A stretch of 64,000 bases of DNA from Membranipora membranacea (taxonomy: Eukaryota; Bryozoa; Gymnolaemata; Cheilostomatida; Membraniporidae): contig OU612068.1 of NCBI GenBank assembly GCA_914767715.1, forward strand, positions 25,170,001 to 25,234,000, given 5' to 3'. The notes below the pieces were generated by a model. That model was not told where the DNA came from. It saw only the letters and a program-made list of their open reading frames with translations, and searched no databases. This document shows positions 39,166 to 50,150 of the stretch, piece by piece; position 1 is the stretch's first letter; the number at the start of each line of letters is the position of its first letter. The translations under genes and the position numbers were made by a program.

Positions 39166-40650
39166 GAGGCCCTCAGGTAGAAAATTAGCCTGTGTTGAAT
39201 GTAGTTGCATTCCTTTACAAACCACATTCATGACAGCCCATGATTGTATTACTGTTATGCCATTACCATCAACCCAGGTAGAGCTTGATCACTTAAAGTA
39301 GCCAACAAATGATTTGAGGGGATGGATCTTGCTGTTTGCTAAGAAACAGATGATTGGGCTGCCCCTAAAGAGGGACGCAAGGTGCCCTAATCCTCATACT
39401 GAGAATGTGATACATTCTAGAAAACTAGAATGCATCCTAGAGGTGAGGCCATAGAGGACCTCCTAGTCATAAGTGTGCAGCAAGCTGCCAAAACTGAACT
39501 GGCACTAATCGGCCATCGGCAGTGACACTTTGATCTTAGCCAATATGTTTTTGTTTGTTTTGTTTGTGAGTACTTTAATTTGTCGATCAAGATACAAGAT
39601 ACTAGAATCGAAATACTCAGGAACCTGCAAATCCAATACATAAAAAGCAATCATCTTAAAATCAGGTATGATGACAGGCTAGAGAATTTGTTAATGAGAC
39701 TTCAGTAATTGCATTTTCATTTTAGAAATTGCTATTTCTTTCCTAGGTCAAAGACTTGTTCAGAAGTGTTGTTGGCCAGGGGAGATAATATCAAACACGC
39801 AGTAAGAGTTTGTGTTTATGCTTATCCTGAGTCTGCTGTCGCCACATGGATCATGTTTGCCTGCAAGTATCAGAGCATCCATTAGTAAGTCAAGGTTTGC
39901 TACTCAAACTTTTCTACCCTTATGTGGGTGCCAAAATTAAGAAATCATTCAATGTTAAATACCTTCCTTACTTGATATCTACTCATAAGAGGCAATAGTA
40001 GTTCATGTATCAACAGGTCAGTTGATGACTACTGTCAGTGACTTTTGACTTTTAGGAATCTCAACAATTCAATCTAGTATGCAGTATCTTTCTCTTTGTT
40101 GCGCTTCTTAATTAACGGAAAACAGTAGTTTCTCTATCCTGATAATCTTAAAAGAGGATTTTCTTTTCCTAAACAGTATTTTTGTACAGTCTTCCCAAAT
40201 CTGATGAGTTTTATAGTGTGCATACTCATTGTTTGCCAGTTTTCGCTTTTGATATCAAATTATGTAGCCAAGCGCTTACCCCTTGCTGTAACCAATCACA
40301 GTTGGCTCTGCTGGACAACCGTTTTTAACTTTGTCAAAACATTGCATAACAGAGTTAAAAGAGTTATAGAGTTTTTAACTTTGTCAAAACATTGCATTAC
40401 AAAAAGTCAGCCAGAGCATGAATTATCTTAGAAGCCTACAGATAGATATCTATACCTTATCATATATGCTACAAGCTTCCATCCAAATACTTATAGCTAC
40501 GTCTTGCATTGTTTGTTCAATACAATCACCATGTTTTGTTTGTATTTTCCTTACTATATTATAATATCAGTAAATAAATAAAACTCCAATCAGTCTTGTA
40601 AAAATGTGTAAGTTTTTTGATGTACTTACATCATGTGACATTCTGATAAC
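39166..40650 (+). repeat. Segmental duplication, unit 2 (CEP76 end copy)
   Basis: Copy of 33148-34300, longer because of a few hundred extra bases between 39250 and 39700. Intron and 3' flank differ by indels and roughly one base in ten; the exon is far better kept. Confidence 0.85.
39747..39885 (+). pseudogene. Duplicated last exon of CEP76
   Basis: A 139-nt block with the acceptor TTTCCTAG and stop TAG that encodes exactly the same C-terminal 46 residues as CEP76 exon 13. The five differences from the original (GAA/GAG, TCC/TCT, GTG/GTC, ACG/ACA, TAC/TAT) are all synonymous. The acceptor phase matches CEP76 exon 12, so it could be spliced as an alternative last exon 6 kb further on. No other CEP76 exon is duplicated nearby. 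I label it a pseudogene by position only; it may be used. Confidence 0.8.
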
Positions 40651-42729
40651 AGATCATTTTCAGTCACACAAATTGTTAATGTCTATGACCCAATTACCAA
40701 AATAAAATAACTTCATATTAGGTCTAGTACAGAGGAATTTATGCCATATAAAAATTAGAAACTGCTCTTTTTTTCCCAGACAGGTTTTGCTTATTATTCC
40801 AAGAATTGGAAATTTGTATGTCCTTATAACTAATTTAACTGGATCAACTTAATCGAAAGTACCCCGAACTTTTAAACAGCAATAGGCAAATCTTTATTGG
40901 TGAGTTGCCTTGCATATATATCATTTTTATTTGCTGATCCAAGTCACAATTGACACATAAGACCATGCATAAACAAATATCACAATATATCAGGTGAATC
41001 AGTTCTAGTAAAGGATCGATGATCTAAATCTTAATAAATCTTTTAAAATGGCGTGTAATGTCTTCATCATCCAACGAAAACCTGTTTATTTGTCGACAGA
41101 AAAAAAAAACTTTATACCAAACAGCCTCACTTTTGCCTCAATGACTTATAGACTTCCTCATCAGAGCAGATTAATGGCATACCTTATAACTTGATTGAAA
41201 GTTTTTGGTTGTTTTTCCCTTTTTTTTGTTTTCTTGGAAGGCTGATTTTGTAAAACATTCTCATCGAATGAAAATTATGCCAATAAAGTTTTAAAAAAAA
41301 GTAATAATAACGGATAAAGCTAGTTTTGATTTTCTATGAGCAGGAAATTGTCAGCCTTGCAGATTACTTGCCGATTGGTGGCATGGATTTTCCTTGCCTT
41401 CGGAAATCTAGGTATCAATCAAAAGCATAGAGTATAACAATGAAAGACTGAGCAGTCATCGTTTCTTGGTGCATAACCTTGTGTAACACAAGATGATTGA
41501 ATCTTACACTAGCATGAGAACAGGAAGAGAAAGTGGGAAGGTGAGGGTTAACTAAAAACTTGACTTTTCATGACTTGACCCGAGGGGTTGTTTATCCTGG
41601 CTCTTCATATGTATATAATTCTTACCTTGTTTTCATCACGTAATTCAATATAAAACAAAATACAATATAGTTTTAAGACTTGCACAGCGATCTTGTACAC
41701 TTTGCCAAAAATGGTCTTTACACGTGAATATCTCGGCAACCAGTTATTCGATTTTGATTCTGTTTTTTTCATTATAAACACAAAAACATAAACTTTCTCA
41801 ATATTGCTCGAAGCCCCATAAAATGATGATTATTAGGATAAATTTTAAAAAATCAGCGGGGATCGGAAATGGACACCATTTCTAAAACAGCTAGGTTTGA
41901 AAAACCTTCTGGAATTTGTTTGATATGATCTATCTCATAGTACAATCAAGGGGGCTTTTGATCGGATTATCCTAACCAGATATAATCCACTATTAACCCC
42001 AGCGACAGCATGCTAATCAGCTGCCTGTACAGTGATGATGGGAACAATTGGCAAAGTCAAATTAAATTCAGCTATAGCAGACAAACCTGAATTTTATGAT
42101 GAAAAGACTATATAGCTGTATCTCTCATAGAAAAAGAGATAATCTCAGATTAATTATAATTAGGTGTGAAGATTAAGATTAAGATAAATTTTCTTTAATC
42201 TTGCACAGCCCTCATTATAATTTTAAAAATTGGAGCGAATGAGGCCTCAGTTCAGTTTGTGCTAAATAAGGGATGGTTCGTTTACCTTTAATTATTTTCA
42301 ATAAGATTTTGGCTACAGAATTCACTGCATTAGCTTCTGATCCCAGCAACGGACATCGGGATGAGTTGACTAGATTTGATGATTGACTTTCTATTCATGC
42401 GGGTGCAAAATTAAGTAATACTTCGCTTTCGATAAACACATCGGCTAACATTTTCGTTCACAGAATTACGCTGGGTATAATGTAATTGTTGGGCCAGAGT
42501 GTGCTTCACTTGATGGTAAAGATTTTAAATTCATTTAACCAATGAACTCCTTCATTGATTTAACCGTTGCTGGGTAGATTTTGATCAGATCGATAAGTGC
42601 GCCGACATGCACAAGATCATTGTGTGATTTATCAAACCAATTAATTTGATTATAAAGAGCTGTAAAGCACAATCCATACGCTGAATTAAAAAACTTGGTA
42701 CCTAATTATTCATTTTTTGGAATGCTAAC
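40651..42729. other. Non-coding insertion in unit 2
   Basis: About 2 kb here has no counterpart in unit 1. It is AT-rich with A-runs (41101) and GATTAAGATTAAGATAA near 42170; no gene, domain or clear element boundary was seen. Confidence 0.45.
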
Positions 42730-43140
42730 CAGGGCCGTAGTTTTGTAAAAATGGTAGGGGAGGTAAAGGTCTGAGGCGAGTCCGAAGCATCCCCAGCAAG
42801 CTCCTCCCTGAGAAATTTGAGGCGTTTTTAGGCCACTGTACTTAGCTTTCTAGAGGAGGCAGCGCCTCTCTGCCTCTCTGCCTCTGCCTCTCTGCCTCCC
42901 TTAGAACTATAGAACCTGTAGTACTTACCTTAGAGGAGGTGCTAGGTACACGCTCGGTCGAAGACCATTTATACTCAGAATGTCACACAAAGTCTCTCTG
43001 TGTGTTAGTAGTGTGTGTTATAAGCTGTCATTGTGAGCAATAGGGTAATGAAAACATAAACATAAACATAAAGCGCTGTAAGCGTACATGTTCTTAACAG
43101 GAACTTCCTTGTTGAATTATGCTTAATGTAAGTAACATTT
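42730..43140. mobile_element. hAT-like insertion fragment
   Basis: Starts CAGGGCCGTAGTTTTG, a typical hAT-like terminus, at the point where similarity to unit 1 breaks off; similarity resumes near 43160. It contains a CTCTCTGC-type microsatellite (about 42863-42900). The inverse of the same terminus (CGGCCCTG) appears at 63786-63793 in another place. The right end here is not clear. Confidence 0.4.
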
Positions 43141-43249
43141 TACTATGAACAAACAAAATGCCATTATTTTGTATTGAACATTTAGCAGTAATTTGTTATT
43201 CTCATTTGTCAGTTTCCTTGCTAGCTCAGATCATATCAAGGACAAGAAA

Positions 43250-44450
43250 ATGAGGGAAGTAATGCCAGTAATATGTATCGCTTTGGTTGGTTCTAGGTAA
43301 GTCTCAGGAATTCAAAATTCTCCATTTATATTCTGTGTGTTAATTTTGTCAACCCATTTGGCGATTGTGATTTTTGGCTCTAAATGCCTCGCTTTACCAA
43401 TATGAAAGACCCCCCCCCCTCCAGTGTTCACTGCCAAAAACTGCCAGAACTGTTTGTCCAACTATAAATGCTTTGATCTTTGTGTAGCCTTTAACAACCA
43501 AGATCAGATAAATGAGGAGGTTTTGAACAGAGGTTTGTCATGCCCAAAATAGATGTTCTTTTCTTGATTATTTCAGTGATTGGGTCCTCAGCACACGTTC
43601 AGCTCTGTTACGAGTGCTTAGATCCCATTGACAGTACTTGTTCAGATAGATACTTTGGAAGGTCTGAACCGAGTGTGATGATGGCTACGGCTGTAGCAAA
43701 ACTAAGAGTGTTTTCATGCTCTACGGTATCGATATCACAACAAGTAAGGGGTGGTGTGCTCATCTCATATATGGAATTAAGTGTTCCCCACTACATAGTA
43801 CATGCACAATGATGATCGATTAACAGGAGTTATTGCCCTTTTTGTTACTGAAGGACGCGAAATAATAAATTAGCAAGATTATTTTTATTCTACAATGAAG
43901 CAGCTTACCTTTTTGGTTGGTATGCCAGTTCTATTATGTTTGCTATGACATCTTACTACTACTTACATAGAGTTATTATAAACGAGTATGTAATAGCTTT
44001 ATGACTACTTACCACGGTATATCCAGGTATAACTGAGTTATAAACTGTTGCTCAAGCTTCCAATTGAATGAACTGCATCAATTGCAACTGACGACATTTA
44101 TAGCCTTTTTTTATACACTTTAAGTTCATCAGGGATATATGGAGTTCTCTTGCCTATTTGCTGCATTCACCCAACAGTTGAATTATGGCTCTTGATTACC
44201 TTAAGGCAATGAACTGAAGGTATTCATTGCGTAAGGTATCATTAAATTGCTTTACTCTCTTACAGCTACCAGATCATGTGGAACGGGTGGTTTTAACAGC
44301 AATTGCAAGAAACCAATCATAACCAGCGCTGTTGGATTGAGAAGAAAGACTTGGGATTGTTCATGTTACACTGATTACTGCAACAGTGGAACTCAGCTAG
44401 CTGTTTCTTCTGCTCTGATCACATCAGCTCTCGCCAAATTCATGCTCTAA
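43250..44450 (+). pseudogene. Ly6/uPAR-type gene, copy 2 (frameshifted)
   Basis: Homologous to copy 1 exon by exon: signal exon 43250-43296, cassette exon 43425-43532, middle exon 43577-43743, last exon 44266-44450. The signal exon is 47 nt instead of 34, which changes its phase. The middle exon has lost 10 nt around 43668-43680, which shifts the frame in the second cysteine loop. The 108-nt cassette and the last exon remain open; the cassette encodes a CxxCx5CxxxC pattern. I judge it a pseudogene, though a weak alternative donor inside the signal exon exists. Confidence 0.7.
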
Positions 44451-45203
44451 ATAATTTTATTTTCTTGTATTTTATTTTGTGATATATATGGTCGTTGTGC
44501 TTTTTTACTAACTTTCTGTACTGGTCTAGAAAAGAATACTTGATTGATTTTGTAAGCCTTTGAACTTTAATTCAACAGAATTGGTCGGCAGGCTGCCAAT
44601 ATTATTGTCAGGAATAATAATCCCAGAACTTGTGAATGAGAAAGGAATGGTTGCTCAATAGTCCAGTGGCAGCCTACCTAAAATGTGGCTAGAAGCTTAT
44701 TTATTCTTAACTAGTGTATTTTTTTTCTCCGCTTTTCTCCGCTTTGCTCTTCTTATTGTTTAAGTTAATTGTTCTGTAACTGCATGAAAAACATTCATAA
44801 AGATGATTGTAAATTGACAATAAAAGTATAAGCTTAATTGACTGCTTGAATCAAATAATGCAGCTACTTGTGTAGTATAAAATGAATATATATATGGGCT
44901 TGGGATGCATCGCACTCTCAATTTCAGGATTAAGAGCACTTTTTGACCATCTTCAGAGCCAATCAAAACCTTCTGTTTTTGATTGCAAAAAGTATACTCA
45001 CATATTCTTTTTACAGCGTTGTTAACAAATAGCAACCCAACACAAATGATTCTGAATCAATGTACTATAATTGTGGCGATGCAGAACAATCAAAACTATT
45101 TGTGTTTTGTACATTTCGCAGTAAATTGTTATTCAACACTTGAGATGCAGTAGCTTAACCTGTCAGTTCCTTCCCTAGCTAAGAGCATAACAAGGACAAG
45201 AAA
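44451..45203. other. Spacer between Ly6 copies 2 and 3
   Basis: Matches the region 3' of copy 1 (for instance 44930-45000 with 36215-36300), then sequence like that upstream of the other two Ly6 genes. No separate gene. Confidence 0.6.
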
Positions 45204-46114
45204 ATGAGGAAAGTTATATTTACCGCTTTGGTTTTAGGTAAGTCTCAGGAATTCAAAATTCTCCATTTATAATCTGTGTGTCAATTATGTCAACAATTTG
45301 CAATTGCAATTATCTAACTTTATCTTTACTTTGCAGACCAACAACAGTACTGCTTATCTGACTTGAAATGTCTTGGTCTGTGAGAGTGACCTGTGTGAAG
45401 TATTGCTATTTTTTTATTATTTCAGTGATTGGGTCCTCAGCATTCGTTCAGCTAGGCCCGCTCTGTATGGTGTGCTCAGATGTCGACGACAGTACTTGTT
45501 CAGATACATATTACTATATGTCTGAACATGTAACAGGGTGTGACTACAATGACAGGGGCTGTAGTAAACAAAAGATTGAGGTTAAGTTCTCTGGTATCGC
45601 ATTTAAAACAAGTAAGGGTGTTGTGCTCTATAAAAACTATAGAATGTGTGTGAGATTCCTTTATTTCTACTACAGGCACAATAACAGGAATTATTGCCCT
45701 TTTTTGTTACTAGTGGAATCAAATATTAAAGATTGCAACATGATTTTTATCATATCATTTAGTAGGTTACCATTTGGTCAAGGCAAAAAATGCCAATATT
45801 ACCTGCAATAAGTATTTTGGTATATGCAATTTCATCAATAATTCATAAGATTCTCTCATTTGCTTCATTTCTGTCAACAGATATGGCTTTTGATGTTTTA
45901 CATGATTTCATGTCTGTATTCTTTTACAGTTACGAGAACTTGTGGTTCGACCTACGATAATGACAATTGCAAGCGACCGAGTTCCTTTGATGTTTTCGAC
46001 ATAAAATCAAGGATATGGGAATGTTCATGTTTCAAAGATTTCTGCAACAGTGGAAATCTGCTAGCTGTCTCTTCTGCTCTGATCATGTCTGCTCTCGCTC
46101 AACTCATGCTCTAG
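45204..46114 (+). CDS. Ly6/uPAR-type GPI-anchored protein, copy 3 (134 aa)
   Basis: Intact paralogue of copy 1. Exons 45204-45237, 45426-45611 and 45930-46114 join in phase (405 nt). It has the same signal-peptide plan and ten cysteines (LCMVC, DSTC, TGC, RGC, RTC, DNC, WECSC, DFCN), and a hydrophobic GPI-type tail SSALIMSALAQLML. It differs from copy 1 at many loop residues (for example DYNDRGC against YYGYGC), so the two probably bind different partners; that is inference. The cassette seen in copies 1 and 2 survives only as a degenerate remnant near 45337. A hAT-like MITE is inserted 13 bp past the stop. Confidence 0.8.
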
Positions 46115-46119
46115 ATCCG

Positions 46120-46352
46120 CTCTAGATCAGGGGTGCCCAACCTTTTCGTTGAGGGGCCGCATCCAAACATTCATATATGGGTGTGCAGTATTCCCTGTGG
46201 TAAATTTACTTTATGGAATATACGTGACACATATCACATGAATAGGCGACAGTTGTTTTCGCGTCTACGCGATTTTCTCAAACAGGACAGGGGCTGCGTA
46301 AAAATGGATCGGGGGCCGCATGGGCCACTCGTTGGGCAGCCCTGCTCTAAAT
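46120..46352. mobile_element. 217-bp hAT-like MITE
   Basis: Element 46128-46344 has termini CAGGGGTGCCCAAC and, inverted, CAGGGCTGCCCAAC. It is flanked by CTCTAGAT (46120-46127) and CTCTAAAT (46345-46352), an 8-bp target duplication with one mismatch, as expected for hAT. It is non-coding. The target sequence CTCTAAAT is the stop-codon context of the Ly6 genes. Confidence 0.85.
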
Positions 46353-46395
46353 AATGTAGATATTTACTGATATATATGGTTGTGTCATTTTTACT

Positions 46396-46562
46396 ATCTA
46401 CAGATCTACAGATCTACAGATATACAGATCTACAGATCTACAGATCTACAGATCTACAGATCTACAGATCTACAGATCTACAGATCTACAGATCTACAGA
46501 TCTACAGATCTACAGATCTACAGATCTACAGATCTACAGATCTACAGATCTATAGATCTAGG
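46396..46562. repeat. 8-bp tandem repeat (ATCTACAG)n, about 20 copies
   Basis: About 20 nearly perfect units of ATCTACAG, with one ATATACAG variant near the left and ATCTATAG at the right end. It lies 44 bp past the hAT-like MITE. Each unit junction makes a BglII-type AGATCT palindrome. Confidence 0.95.
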
Positions 46563-47734
46563 ATTGATTTTGATTGATATTGAATACCTTTATTGCTCAA
46601 CTAAGCAGAGTACCGAGATTAAGTTTGAGCTTATGTGCCCGCGATGAAGTTACCCTCTCCACTGACACTTCATCATTTTATATTGCTGCGAAGTACTCAC
46701 TGATACAAACCTTTGGTCTTCTAGCTAGTTTTTGATCGATTTTGTGTAATCATTGTGTTAAGTAACAATATCAGATAATGCTCTGTGATCCATTGGATAT
46801 ATGCAAGCTCAAAAAATCGACAAACACGGAAGTTTGTTTCACGTAAGCATTTTCTTGATTAGCCTCTACTCTTAGTCGGAACGCACTCAGCTAAAAATTA
46901 TTAGGGCTATGCTATGACTGAAGAGTTTCCTATACATATCCATCCGTAATTTTAGATGTTCTACATAACTCTCAGACGTTTGACTCAACATGACCACACC
47001 ATGTGCACTGAATAGGCATTTTCCTTGCCTTGCCTCAGTATGCCTCTTATTTTGTGCCACAGTAATAATAACTTTCAAATGCCAATAATATCTGTATCAT
47101 GTTAATGGTTTGTCAAATGCGAACTTGAATTTCGTAATTTGTTAGCCTGTCAAATATTATATTTATTTTGATCGGGACTTGTATTAACTTAACTTTTATT
47201 AACTAGAAGGGGACTTCCCCTTCTAGTTAATAAAAGCACAATGTCGCCTGATTGTTCTTGCTCAAGATTTAAAAAAATCGATAATACTAATATAAGATTG
47301 ATTAAACACAACAAAAGTGTTTAGAAGACATTGTGTAATACCTAGCATTTGTGCTGCTTATCACTTTTCGGTGAGAAGTAATCAAAGTTCAAGGATCAAG
47401 GTATGTGTGTAGATGTTAACCTTCTATAATCGGGCATCTGTGTAAATTATATGTTACTGATTTTCTAATTTTCTTAGGAAGCAATAAGAATGGTAGCTTG
47501 CTTGCTAGGACCGTGTACTGATCCTTTGTGAAATCTGCATTCGATATGATTTACAAAACAAGGGAATCTCTGTTTGTTTGAGCTACAGGTAATCTCAAAC
47601 TATTACAACCCCCCCCCCCCCCCCCAGTTCAGATTAATACGTCAATAACCACAAATACACATTCAGTGAATAGTTATGATAATGTAAGCCATCTTTTACA
47701 CAATTCTTTGTTTGAAACCATTTGCTTGAAGCTG
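46563..47734. other. Intergenic with hairpin and poly-C tract
   Basis: No gene seen. It contains the perfect hairpin at 47193-47236 and a run of about 17 C at 47610-47626. Confidence 0.55.
47193..47236. repeat. Perfect 20-bp-arm hairpin
   Basis: CTTTTATTAACTAGAAGGGG and its exact inverse are separated by 4 nt. It may be a tiny palindromic element or a fold in a transcript; there is no U-run marking a pol III terminator. Confidence 0.85.
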
Positions 47735-49383
47735 ATGGCAGGAGTAAATGTGCACCCAACAGAGGAAGACAATGATGATAAAGAAGAGGAAAGCTGTGGG
47801 TTCTGTATACAGAAGCTGACATACATGATAGAACCTAAACAGTTACCCTGCAAAGAAAGACTGTCCTGTGTGCTGGTGAGTGGGCATGTATTTTGCTGTT
47901 CAAGTACTACTGTCTGCTCCCAGGCTGTTTACGATTGATGGTTGGAAAGGGGAAGGGAGGTGTCTTGTTATCTCGCCACATGTTTATCATACTAAACTAT
48001 CTTTGTAGTAAGTGCAGTGTACAGCCTCTCTATGGTAACAAACATAAGGCAGATATTCCAGTACCAGCTCATCCCCTTGCCTGGTACAGCAGTGATAGTA
48101 GGTTGTAGGTTGAAGGTAACCCCATCCGGGGAGCCTTCTTGGTTGAATTTTCAGCCCCCTACAGCATCAATTCTATCTACCTCCAGCTTGTTATAAAACA
48201 ACTTGCTTGATTACTCGCGATTTTGATAACTGTAAACTTCATATTTAGGAGGGTGTACGATGCTGAATGGACAGGTATGAAAGATCTTCTACCTAATGAG
48301 AAACCTAGAGAAAAACGTGAAGTAAATACAGAACGCATAAAGTGTGATGTATGCAAAGAAATAAAGGGTGAAGCAGTATGCTACTGTCTGGGATGTGAAC
48401 AGAAACTATGTGATGAACATTTCAAGGTTAATAGAATTTACAGTACATGGTGGTTGTGGCTTTCCTAGGTGAGTGGTTTTCCTAGGGCAATAAGTTAAAT
48501 CAGTTATATATTATCCATGGTGTATCAATCATAAAGGTTGAGGTGTAGGCGAAAATTAGCGAATTCAAAATATACAAGTCCCTTTGATCAATTACAGTTA
48601 CCCTCCCACCCTCCTAGGTTACACAACTTAGTATTGTATATAATTTTATTGCAGTATTATAAGGGGTGGAATATCGGAGTTGTGCTCAGTTAGCTAAACA
48701 GTGGACAACTCCTAAAATAGTCAACAAGACATTACAAATATAATAGTCAACAAAACATTATGAAGCGGTCTTGAATTGGAACCAAATTTTTTTATGATTT
48801 GAACTATGATAACCAGACACCTTTGAAAAACAAATCAATCAGTCAATATGGCTCTAGACCAGCTAGACCAGGGTTTAATTCCAAGCGGTAGTGAGGCCTT
48901 TCAGACTTCAGGACTTAAAAAAGTGTGTATATAGCAGGAGTGAAAATAGTACAATGATGAAATGTTTTTCAGCTTCATGAACAATCAAGGATGTTTTTCG
49001 CCACTAAACATGAGCAGATAGATATATCAGAATACAGCGCTCACGAAGCTATCTACAAGATCAAGTTCTGTGCCTCTCATAAAACTCAGAGAGTTGTCTC
49101 TGCATGCTACAACTGTTACCAGATCTTTTGTGAGATGTGTAAACCGGACAGTTATGAGTGCCCGGGTAGCACCACGTGTTATGGGGCAGGTTCGTATGAG
49201 GGATCACAGTAGTGTTCGTTCAAAATCGTAGGATCAATAGAACCCAGATGTACAACAAAACTGCAATCATTTCTGCCTGGCATGAAAATGCGAAGGCAAC
49301 TGGGTGGAAAAAAAAGAGTGTGAACCTTCATCTATAGGCCAAGAATAGCATTATCGGTGAATATGAAGTGTGCCACCATAAAG

Positions 49384-49402
49384 CCTGTCTTGAAAAGCTA
49401 GC
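49384..49402. repeat. Dispersed AGCCTGTCTTGA motif
   Basis: AAGCCTGTCTTGAAAAGCT, a variant of the motif at 6997 and 26671, in intron 3 of the damaged TRIM-like gene. Confidence 0.4.
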
Positions 49403-49744
49403 CACAATATAGAACAATCAGCGCATCACATTATGTGTTGTTCCTTAGTTACAGCATTACTTATCTCATACCTACATTATAGTGAAAGGACATGAGACAG
49501 ATTCCATAGCAATGATAGGCGGGGCTTTGAGACGTGACTTGAAAGTAAAACTAAAAGTGATCGCAGACAAAGTCACTGAAGGGCTGAATATAGAAGAGAA
49601 GGTGTGGAGGAAGCTGGATGATGCAGAGTGTGATGTGACAGAAATGAAGACCGTGATTGATAGAATGGTTGATGAAGCCGTGAGTGATTTTGTTTTCCAA
49701 TATAATACAACTCTTGATTTGGTCATCACTGACTTCACTTAGGT

Positions 49745-50150
49745 TGCAGGATTCCTTCTGTTCCTTCCATCTGGATCGATCTTTCGCCATCTCTACAGCT
49801 TCACTCCAGGACCAGATGTCTGCAAGTGTTCACGAGCTGTCATTCCCGAGCCACTTGTTCAGTACATCCGACCTCATTCATCGTTCTGACATTCCATGCT
49901 CCAATATGAAGCTTCTGTCTTGGGGCCATAAAGAAAGTACTCTTGTTCAGAGTTGTGGCAGAGACTCCCAACTGGGTTTCATCCCTACCAGTCATATAGC
50001 CATAACATGGCCGAAAGTTTCCTCTCCTGCTTCCTCCAAGTATATGGTTTGGGTCTGAATTTACTGATTCTGTATAATATTTTGTTTTACGCAGACGGGT
50101 TGTTAGCCCGTCGCGCAACCCTCCTCATTTGACCGGACTTGGGACCGGCT
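49745..50150 (-). mobile_element. Internally deleted LINE (endonuclease start joined to ORF2 end)
   Basis: On the minus strand, 50118-49840 encodes a peptide with KLHIGAWNVRTMNEVG, the start of the APE-type endonuclease of non-LTR retrotransposons (WNVRT). Soon after, near 49800-49760, comes EMAKDRSRWKE, typical of the very end of the same ORF2. The EN core and the whole RT are missing, so this is a dead, internally deleted copy, in intron 4 of the TRIM-like pseudogene. The family (RTE/CR1-like) is not certain. Confidence 0.65.
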
